Assembly: GCF_023499215.1 (NCBI RefSeq)
Contig: NZ_JAKHSK010000038.1
Span: 1 to 45,784 of the forward strand
Direction: 5' to 3'
From: Zunongwangia pacifica
GTDB taxonomy: Bacteria > Bacteroidota > Bacteroidia > Flavobacteriales > Flavobacteriaceae
Length of the DNA stretch: 45,784 nt
The translations under genes were made by a program, and so were the position numbers. Below the pieces are notes generated by a model, which worked only from the letters and a program-made list of their open reading frames with translations, was not told the origin of the DNA and searched no databases. Positions 39,191 to 45,784 of this stretch are shown here, piece after piece (the stretch's first letter is position 1; each line of letters starts with the position of its first letter).

Positions 39191-42100
39191 TTATAAGTTA
39201 ATTCTAATTGAACCTAAAAATTGTCTTGGAGCCGAGTATGTTGCATAAGAAATACCTCCTGTACTTGCACCTCCCTGGCCTTGTGCCGCGCCACTTATAG
39301 TCGCTTCTGGATCGAATGAAGAGGAAGTAAAATTCAATGGGTTTACCGCGGTAAAACCAAACATAATCGTTTTATAAATGGCTTTATTTTTTGGTTGAAG
39401 TGTATAGCTAAGACCGATAGTCCTAATTTTTATGAAATCGGTTTTTTCTACAAATCTATTCGTGAACGAAAGCCAGTTGCGTCTACCATTTGCTTCAATT
39501 TCCCCTGCCGGAATATAATCTTCGGAAGCTCCATAATAATATCTAAATTGTGCATCCCAATTATGCGCATAAGCACCCGCCTGGTAGGAAGCATTCGCAA
39601 ATAAACCGAAGTTTTTATAACTATAATTCAGGCTTAAGTTTCCAAAAATATCGGGTATGGTAGTTCCTAAATAAGATTGTGGCTCTGATTTTTCTAAAAC
39701 TCCGTTTTCATCAAAAGTGCCGTAGTTTCCACGAAGAAAACCTATTGGATAACCTTCTTGAACCACAGTTTGCAAAGTCCTGGAACTAAACCCATTAATA
39801 TTGAAGGCAGGAGCACCACCAGAATCTAATACTTCGTTATGCAAGGTATTAAAAGAAGCGGTAATGCTTAGATTCATATCCTTAGTTTCTATAGGAATAA
39901 AATTTGCACTAACCTCTAAACCATAATTTTCTATTTCCCCAATGTTATAAAGCTGAGCAATGCTGTAGCCCGTAGAGGGCGCAGAGGGAACATAAAAGAG
40001 ACCATCTTTGGTAAGCGATCTATAATAACCTGCTGAAAAATTAATACGGCTGTTGGCAAGTGAAATATCTATACCACCTTCAATAGTTGTGGTTTTTTCA
40101 GGTTTTAAATTATCATTCCCCGGCTGCCCAAAATAAGCAGATTGCTCTCCTAAAAATCCATCGAATTTAATCGTTTTCTCATTAGCATACGCCGGTGGTA
40201 AGTTTCCTGCTACCCCGTAGCTTCCCCGAAGTCTAACCGAATTGAATAATGTTGAATTAAACCAGGATTCTGAAGAAAGCATATAGGAGATTCCTGCTTT
40301 TGGATAAAATTGTGTTCCAATATTTTCTCCAAAGGCAGGGTTACGATCCCCACGAATACCAAGATCAAAGAACAGCTTATCTTTAAATCCTATGTTTTCC
40401 TGAAGATAAACCCCATAGTTTAATACTTCGCTTAGATACTCGTCACTATCTTTTACGGCCGCATCACTAATGGTTTGCGCGCCATCACGAATATTAGAGC
40501 CGCTATATAAAATCTGATGATCTTTGGTCCTAAAAAACTGTCCGCCAAAAGTGGTAATTAAAGAGAAGTTTCCAACCTCCCAATTATGCTGCCCGGTAAG
40601 CTCTAAGGTTAACCCTAGATAATTACGTTGCACATTTTGAATACTACCTTCGTCCATAACTTCCTGCCCACGAGTAGCGGTTAGATACTCATTAGTAATC
40701 ACCGTATTTTGATCCTGTGCACGATAATCCAGACCTCCTGTAAATCTAAAATTAAGATGATCTAAAGGCGTATACTTAAAGATTTGGGAAGTAGTAAAAC
40801 GGTTTACAACAATTTGATTATCCTGTAATCGTTCAGCATTATCTACATAGGCTTTTATATCTTCAAATTCCTGGCTTGTAAGTTCGTCGAGCCTATTATT
40901 AAATCCAGGGCCGGTAAACGACGACGATCCATCTTCAGCAAACCAAAGACCGGTATATCCACCCTGGTTTCCGTTTCTGTTCCTTTTATATTCGTTGTGG
41001 ACGTATATAAAAGAACTTTCGTAAGTCAATTTATCATTAAGTTTAGCGCGAAAACCGGTGCTAAAATCGGCTTTTAGATTCTCGTTTTGATCGTGAATTT
41101 GTACCCCTGAGCTATTTCTATAACTTCCGGAAAAACTATACCCAAAGCCTCCTTCACCTTTACCATTTAAATTAAGCCTGTAATTTTGGTAAAAACCATT
41201 TCTAAATAAAAGATCTTTAGTACGATCAAAATACAGATAATCGTTCGTTGGCGTTTCTACCCCGCTTTCAGCTTGCAAGGTTAGACTCGTTCCTAATTTT
41301 CCTCCTTTCTTGGTAAATATTTGGATGACGCCGTTTGCCGCATCAGAACCATATAAAGTTGTGGCGGCACCACCGTTAATATATTCAATCTTCTCGATAT
41401 TATCCATGGGGATATCGGCCAAAGCACTAATTGCAGCTCCTTGTGACGTTCCTCCCAATTGCATTTTGGTATTTAAATTATCCATTCTTACCCCATCTAA
41501 ATAAATAATTGGTGTAGAACTTAAAAAAGCAGAGTTCACCCCTCTTGCACGAATAATAGAAGTGGCTCCTGCCTGCCCACCGGTTAAATTGATTTGAGCA
41601 TTTGGAAGTTCTGCCGATAATTTTTGGTCGATCCGTTGGGCTGAAATTTTATTAAGCTCGTCTTCATTAATAGTCACCACCGATGTAGATAATCTCTTTT
41701 TTCGCACATCGGCTCCCTGGCCGGTAATTACGACCTCATTCAGGCTTTCTGTAGAAGCTCCAAGAATAATCTGAAGGTCGTTCACCGCTTTGGTAATAGG
41801 AATATACTTTGTTTTATATCCAACAAAAGTAACTTTAAGTTCTACCGGTAAATCGCTGGCATTTAAAGACAAATTGAAGTTTCCTTCAAAATCTGTAGCT
41901 GTTCCTCTATTTTCAGAAGTTAACATAACGGTAGCTCCCGGGATTGGTAAAGCCTTTTCGTCTAAAACTTTACCCTGAATGCGCACCTGCTGTAGGCTTG
42001 TTGTCCCAGATGTCGATTTTTCTTTAACTAATATTCCATTTTCGGTTACTTTAAACTTTAAAGCCACCAGTTTCTCTAATCGCTGTAACACGTCTTGTAA

Positions 42101-42358
42101 AGGTGCATCGCTAATTTTTAGAGAAACTTTAGATCGATAGATTTCCTGATCTGGTAAATAGATAAACTTTTTCTCTATTTGTGATTCAATTTCTACAAAA
42201 ACCTGTGTTAAAGGACTATCCTTAAGGTCCAGACCTATTAACTGATCTTTAATCCTGATTTTGGTTATATCAGGACTCAATTTTTTCCTGAAAGAATTTG
42301 CGTAAAAGTTTACACTTAAACTAAACGCAAAAAGTATTAAAAATAATTTTCTTACCAT
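39191..42358 (-). CDS. SusC/RagA-like TonB-dependent receptor with STN signalling domain
   Basis: The protein has 1055 residues. The order is: signal peptide (about 1-20); a secretin/TonB short N-terminal domain at about 42-112 (LKDSPLTQVFVEIESQIEKK, LQDVLQRLEKL); a carboxypeptidase-regulatory-like domain at about 125-205 (VRIQGKVLDEKALPIPGATV); the plug with LNEVVITGQG; then a large beta-barrel ending in the aromatic FLGSIRINL. The STN domain is the part of FecA-like receptors that contacts an FecR anti-sigma factor, and an fecR gene is present upstream. It should import a ligand with SusD and report its presence to the sigma factor. Confidence 0.92.
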   Translation of the reverse strand: MVRKLFLILFAFSLSVNFYANSFRKKLSPDITKIRIKDQLIGLDLKDSPLTQVFVEIESQIEKKFIYLPDQEIYRSKVSLKISDAPLQDVLQRLEKLVALKFKVTENGILVKEKSTSGTTSLQQVRIQGKVLDEKALPIPGATVMLTSENRGTATDFEGNFNLSLNASDLPVELKVTFVGYKTKYIPITKAVNDLQIILGASTESLNEVVITGQGADVRKKRLSTSVVTINEDELNKISAQRIDQKLSAELPNAQINLTGGQAGATSIIRARGVNSAFLSSTPIIYLDGVRMDNLNTKMQLGGTSQGAAISALADIPMDNIEKIEYINGGAATTLYGSDAANGVIQIFTKKGGKLGTSLTLQAESGVETPTNDYLYFDRTKDLLFRNGFYQNYRLNLNGKGEGGFGYSFSGSYRNSSGVQIHDQNENLKADFSTGFRAKLNDKLTYESSFIYVHNEYKRNRNGNQGGYTGLWFAEDGSSSFTGPGFNNRLDELTSQEFEDIKAYVDNAERLQDNQIVVNRFTTSQIFKYTPLDHLNFRFTGGLDYRAQDQNTVITNEYLTATRGQEVMDEGSIQNVQRNYLGLTLELTGQHNWEVGNFSLITTFGGQFFRTKDHQILYSGSNIRDGAQTISDAAVKDSDEYLSEVLNYGVYLQENIGFKDKLFFDLGIRGDRNPAFGENIGTQFYPKAGISYMLSSESWFNSTLFNSVRLRGSYGVAGNLPPAYANEKTIKFDGFLGEQSAYFGQPGNDNLKPEKTTTIEGGIDISLANSRINFSAGYYRSLTKDGLFYVPSAPSTGYSIAQLYNIGEIENYGLEVSANFIPIETKDMNLSITASFNTLHNEVLDSGGAPAFNINGFSSRTLQTVVQEGYPIGFLRGNYGTFDENGVLEKSEPQSYLGTTIPDIFGNLSLNYSYKNFGLFANASYQAGAYAHNWDAQFRYYYGASEDYIPAGEIEANGRRNWLSFTNRFVEKTDFIKIRTIGLSYTLQPKNKAIYKTIMFGFTAVNPLNFTSSSFDPEATISGAAQGQGGASTGGISYATYSAPRQFLGSIRINL

Positions 42359-42413
42359 TTTGTTAGTTTTTGTGGGTACTTTTTATAAAATACGTACCCG
42401 CATTTTTCCTGTT

Positions 42414-43001
42414 TTAGGTGTTTGGAAATTTTTGTTGTTTGCTTAGATATTTAATGGCAATAGCAATATGTGTTTCTACAGTTCTTGGAGAAATCTCCAT
42501 AATTTCAGCAATCTCATGGTATTTAAAGCCTTCTACCCTACTCATTACAAAAATCCTTCTAGATTTTTTTGGCAGAATATTTAAAACCCTGTTGATATAC
42601 TGCTTAATTCCTTCGTTTTGCTCCTCTATAATCGTTTCTTCCTCGATACTGGGTGCATGCAAAAGTCCAATATCGGTTTTATGATCGTCGAGATACTGAA
42701 GGTCTAGTTGAGTTTTACTCTTTTTGAGCAGCTTATTTCTAACTGTTACATATAAATATGGTTTTGGGTTTGTGATATCTTTTAAGAGGTTTCTTTTATT
42801 CCATAATTGGATAAATACATCTGAAATTTTTTCTTCTACCAGTGCAGCATCATTCTCATAGAGATTTCCAAATTTGCACAAGGCCGCATAATATCTATTA
42901 AAAAGAATGTTTAATGCTTTGTATTCGCCATTACTCATTCTTATAAAGAGTTGCCTATCTGTAGACTTTGTCACACCTAAAGATTTTAATGGCTTAATCA
43001 T
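42414..43001 (-). CDS. ECF sigma factor (FecI-like, Bacteroidetes type)
   Basis: The protein has 195 residues. Region 2 lies at about 25-95 (YKALNILFNRYYAALCKF, VFIQLWNKRNLLKDI, PKPYLYVTVRNKLLK). Region 4 lies at about 130-190 (LNILPKKSRRIFVMSRVEGF, YHEIAEIMEISPRTVETHIA). It overlaps the end of fecR by 8 bases, so the two are translationally coupled. It is followed by the susC gene that it probably activates. The anti-sigma gene comes first here, opposite to the common sigma-then-fecR order. Confidence 0.92.
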   Translation of the reverse strand: MIKPLKSLGVTKSTDRQLFIRMSNGEYKALNILFNRYYAALCKFGNLYENDAALVEEKISDVFIQLWNKRNLLKDITNPKPYLYVTVRNKLLKKSKTQLDLQYLDDHKTDIGLLHAPSIEEETIIEEQNEGIKQYINRVLNILPKKSRRIFVMSRVEGFKYHEIAEIMEISPRTVETHIAIAIKYLSKQQKFPNT

Positions 43002-43926
43002 TTTGCTTAGATTTAATTAGAAATATTTTATCCTGAAGTTCTTCTATTTCTACATCGGCAATAAATTCTAAAGAATGGATAAAGTCATTTAGATTTTCAT
43101 TTTTAAATGTCCCTGTGATATGTTGATTTAATAAGCCTTCATTCTTAATCACAAAGGTGACCCCATAAAACTGGTTGATGTCTTTTATGGCATTGCTGAA
43201 TAATATATTATCAAGTAACAGTGTATTGGTGGTCCAGGCGAATTCTACTTTAGCATTAAAGCGTTCTTTATGGACCTGATTATTTGCCGTATCCCAAATT
43301 AAACGCTCGCCCGGTGATAATGTAATCTTATCGTTATTGGTATTCTGAATGAATTCTACAGCTCCTTCTCTTAAAGCAATCTCTTTTTTAGAGAATGTAT
43401 TGTTTACTGAAAATTGCGTACCCAGTACCTTTACCTTAAAATCTTTACTATTCACGATAAAAGGATGTGAGGCATCTTTTGTAATTTCAAAATAGCCTTC
43501 CCCAATAAGTTTAACTTCCCGGTTATCGACAAACTCTTCTGGAAAAAAAAGACTACTCCCGGCGTTTAAAATCACCTTACTGCTATCTGATAAAAAAAGG
43601 GTTTTTCTTTGGCCATTTTCTGCAATAACCTCGTGGAATTTTGGTATAGTGCTAAACCAGGAAAAACTAAAGAAAATCAGTAAGCCTACAGCTGCTATAG
43701 AACTAAAAACCAATACTTTTTTACGGGAAAAAGATTTCTCCTGAAAACTTACAGGAATACTTTGTTCGGTTTCGTAATGCTCCCAAACCGATTTATAATT
43801 TTCGAAAATTTCACGCAACCCTTCATCTAGCGATAATTCAATTTCGAAAACCGAACGATCTTCCCGAGACATCTCTTTGGTAAGATATCGAATACACTTT
43901 AGTTCTTTTTTACTTATTTTATTCAT
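42994..43926 (-). CDS. FecR-type transmembrane anti-sigma factor
   Basis: The protein has 310 residues. An N-terminal cytoplasmic part (1-70) binds sigma. One membrane segment lies at about 72-90 (VFSSIAAVGLLIFFSFSWF). The periplasmic FecR domain (about 95-200) has VIAENGQRKTLFLSDSSKVI, LIGEGYFEITKD and FKVKVLGTQFSVN. The C-terminal DUF4974 segment (about 230-305) has FSNAIKDINQFYGVTF and the ending FIADVEIEELQDKIFLI. It senses the STN domain of the SusC receptor and releases the sigma factor. It is first gene of a five-gene locus. Confidence 0.92.
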   Translation of the reverse strand: MNKISKKELKCIRYLTKEMSREDRSVFEIELSLDEGLREIFENYKSVWEHYETEQSIPVSFQEKSFSRKKVLVFSSIAAVGLLIFFSFSWFSTIPKFHEVIAENGQRKTLFLSDSSKVILNAGSSLFFPEEFVDNREVKLIGEGYFEITKDASHPFIVNSKDFKVKVLGTQFSVNNTFSKKEIALREGAVEFIQNTNNDKITLSPGERLIWDTANNQVHKERFNAKVEFAWTTNTLLLDNILFSNAIKDINQFYGVTFVIKNEGLLNQHITGTFKNENLNDFIHSLEFIADVEIEELQDKIFLIKSKQND

Positions 43927-44297
43927 GCGTCAGGTCCTTTACTATAAGGAGTCCCGAAAGTTGAATTTTCCCGTAAAAACAAAAATCAACAAATTGTAAA
44001 ATGAATATTGTATACGATAACGAAAAATTAATAAGCAAAACTCATTAATCACAATCAATTCATTGTCAACACTTTTTAAATCGTCCTTCGCGCCAATGCC
44101 AATAAATGATAGTGGAAGGATCAATAAAAAAGTATTTTGAAGAAATTAAAGTTTGAAGAATTAAAAGGATCACTCTTGACTTTTTGAAGCTTTGCGATCT
44201 TCTTTAGATATAAGAAAGCTTCTCATGAGATCCATAAAAATTATAGTAAGAACTAAAACAAACAATTCATTCCAAAAGAATCAAATGCCATACTTCC
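43927..44297. other. Intergenic region upstream of fecR
   Basis: It must contain the promoter of the SusCD locus, but no convincing TAnnTTTG box was found on the minus strand. No gene is visible; a 60-codon minus-strand frame at 43942-44124 has no family features and is treated as chance. Confidence 0.4.
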
Positions 44298-44519
44298 TTA
44301 TTGGGAATACGTCAGTTTTAGACTAAATTTTATCTTTTCATATAAGTCAAATTCATACCCCCACGATATGGAATCCCATTTTGCCGGTAATTGAAACTTG
44401 TTCCAAAAATCCTTCAGCAATAGATGAATTATTTAATCTGATTAAAACTCCATTCGTTTTTGTAAGTACGTGACTGAAGGAATTGCAATTAATAAAACAA
44501 TGGTAAAGGCTTTTTTCAT
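44298..44519 (-). pseudogene. Possible decayed small secreted-protein gene
   Basis: An ATG at 44519 begins MKKAFTIVLLIAIPSVTY, a good signal peptide, and stops at codon 26. Two other frames on the same strand continue with protein-like sequence: TYKNEWSFNQIK, then KDFWNKFQLPAKWDSISWGY and YEKIKFSLKLTYSQ to a stop at 44298. Joining them needs at least two frameshifts. No family is recognised. This rests on the look of the translations only. Confidence 0.35.
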
Positions 44520-44542
44520 TATTGACTGTAGTATTTTATTTT

Positions 44543-45010
44543 TCAGTCCCATATTTCTGGTCTATTGATCTCCATTGCTCTCAAATACGATAAGAATTGC
44601 CCTGCGTGAACAGATTCGTGATATCCAATTCGTAATAAATATTTTCCAAGGATTTTTTTGTCTCCATTTCCAGGATGAACAATTTCGACTGTATTTAATT
44701 CTGCATCCGAAAATTTCCGAACACTTTCTATAAATTTATTTCTGTAGGGTTCAGCAAATTCAAGTTCATCAGTAACATTAATGAATGGTCGATTATTCCA
44801 AGGAGTTTTGTAGTTTGTCATTTGACCATTGTTTATTATAATATTCCATCCATAATCGGCTTCTAAAACGTGCCTAATCATTTCTATTGCCGTCATTGCT
44901 TTATCGTCAGGCTTCCAATTGTAACGGTTTTTAGGAAGTGCTTTCCAAAGCTTTATGCTTTTTTTCCTTATTTCTGTGAAGTTTAAAATTATCAGTTCAG
45001 ATTGGGTCAT
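44543..45010 (-). CDS. DinB-like (DinB/YfiT superfamily) protein
   Basis: The protein has 155 residues, the family's usual length. A four-helix bundle is predicted with the metal-site histidines at expected places: His47 in AIEMIRHVLEADYGW, and two in the last helix, GYHESVHAGQFLSYLRA. The WKPDDKAMTAIEMIRH opening is common in this group. Members are often thiol-dependent transferases or have no known activity, and induction by DNA damage is shown only for a few. No operon partner is present. Confidence 0.8.
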   Translation of the reverse strand: MTQSELIILNFTEIRKKSIKLWKALPKNRYNWKPDDKAMTAIEMIRHVLEADYGWNIIINNGQMTNYKTPWNNRPFINVTDELEFAEPYRNKFIESVRKFSDAELNTVEIVHPGNGDKKILGKYLLRIGYHESVHAGQFLSYLRAMEINRPEIWD

Positions 45011-45227
45011 TTTCTTACTTTTGAGAATGTAATTTCATATTAAAGATAGCTATAAATTAAGTATTTGTGAGCTTTAAACTTTTAGGCTGATCCCTTTAAA
45101 ATTATCAAATCGTTACAGTTTTGAAGGTAATTCTTTCTATACCGATGAACCACAATTTTTCCCTAAACACAACTTTAGGATTGATCTGTAATAAATCGGC
45201 TCACAAATAAACCCCCTAAAAAACGCG

Positions 45228-45261
45228 AAAACCACGCAATTCCTAAGATTTGCGTGGTTTT
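45228..45261. terminator. Bidirectional terminator-like hairpin
   Basis: AAAACCACGCAA (45228-45239) and TTGCGTGGTTTT (45250-45261) form a perfect 12-bp stem with a 10-base loop, A-rich before and T-rich after. It lies between the DinB gene and the transposase remnant, more than 200 bases from each. The rest of 45011-45484 shows no gene. Confidence 0.7.
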
Positions 45262-45484
45262 GTAGTCTATTGTCTTCTTTAAAAGTGACCTAGGCAGGAT
45301 TCACCCATCTCTTTAAAGTCCTATAAATAATAGTGTCTATTTTTCATGTTGACGATCTGTGAACTTTAAAATTGAATTCATTTGATTCGTCTTGGTAAAG
45401 ATAATAAACTATTAATCTCCGATATAATTTCAATCAATTTAAAATAACGCCTTCGTCATTTAAAAAATAATTGATTATCCGCAA

Positions 45485-45784
45485 TTAGTCATAACCTGTA
45501 ATTCCTGCTATAACGAGCCTATCGAAGAGTTTTTCTCCGAAATATCTTCTGTTGAGTTTGTAGATAAATTCATTCAGGTATAATTGTAGGTACTTTCCCT
45601 TGATCTTGTTATAGTTGCCCACGAAGTTCTTCTTCGCATTGCTGATGGTAATGTGCACCCACCGCACTGACTGCTTTTCTTACCAGTATCGATATCTTCC
45701 AGTTGCTCTGATTCTGCCATTACCGCAACATTGGATTTGCCTGCTGCACCTCGGCCACGTTTGCCTTTGGACTTTTCCACCTTT
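45485..45784 (-). pseudogene. IS1595-family transposase remnant, internally deleted and cut by the window edge
   Basis: The C-terminal part of an ISXO2/IS1595-type transposase is split over two frames. The upstream piece has EKSKGKRGRGAAGKSNVAVM and LEDIDTGKKSSQ. It is joined at about 45660 to the final piece, RWVHITISNAKKNF to LNEFIYKLNRRYF and the stop. In intact relatives, about 60-70 residues holding part of the DDE/N catalytic core separate these pieces, so an internal deletion plus frameshift has killed the gene. The N-terminus lies beyond the window. No terminal inverted repeat could be identified on the left side. Confidence 0.8.

Noticed and set aside
43942-44124. 60-codon minus-strand frame upstream of fecR
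   Set aside because: Hydrophobic AT-rich translation without motif or plausible ribosome site; more likely promoter DNA.

Overview
The window looks like chromosomal DNA from a marine or soil Bacteroidetes, most likely Flavobacteriaceae. The base composition is AT-rich and several genes are preceded by TAnnTTTG -7 boxes. It carries a SusC/SusD pair, a FecI/FecR regulatory pair, DUF4097 proteins, SPII lipoproteins and an IS1595-type transposase remnant. No rRNA, tRNA or CRISPR array was seen. Genus and species cannot be fixed from the sequence alone.

Layout. (1) 239-2681: a DUF1003 membrane protein, a Crp/Fnr regulator, a HAD hydrolase and a DoxX-like membrane protein. (2) 2816-5680, minus strand: an ECF sigma factor, a membrane anti-sigma factor with a HEAT-like C-terminus, and two DUF4097 secreted proteins, probably one envelope-response operon. 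(3) 6168-7955: a GH29 fucosidase lipoprotein. (4) 8393-14519: a tetR-MFP-RND-TolC drug-efflux operon, with a palindrome over the putative promoter and a strong terminator. (5) 14922-17413: a lipoprotein joining a subclass B1 metallo-beta-lactamase domain to an alpha/beta-hydrolase domain, then a second DoxX paralogue and a thiol (Cys) glutathione peroxidase. (6) 17757-21243: a second Crp-like regulator, an SDR, a small conserved membrane protein and a second SDR cut by one in-frame amber codon. (7) 21654-27303, minus: a GH95 fucosidase and GH2 beta-galactosidase pair, which could remove Fuc-alpha-1,2-Gal caps. (8) 27656-35338, minus: an OmpR-type regulator, a histidine kinase and a heavy-metal RND efflux system (CzcC/B/A-like). 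(9) 35670-36357: a GNAT acetyltransferase pseudogene. (10) 36445-43926, minus: fecR, ECF sigma, SusC, SusD and a nucleotide pyrophosphatase/phosphodiesterase. This is a complete trans-envelope signalling and uptake locus whose only enzyme is a phosphodiesterase rather than a glycoside hydrolase. (11) 44298-45784: a decayed small gene, a DinB-family protein and a truncated IS1595 transposase running off the window.

The most interesting items are the SusCD-phosphodiesterase locus with its inverted fecR-sigma order, the B1 lactamase/alpha-beta-hydrolase fusion, the sigma/HEAT-anti-sigma/DUF4097 operon, a dispersed intergenic repeat present twice, and three or four genes in visible decay (SDR, GNAT, transposase and possibly a small secreted protein).
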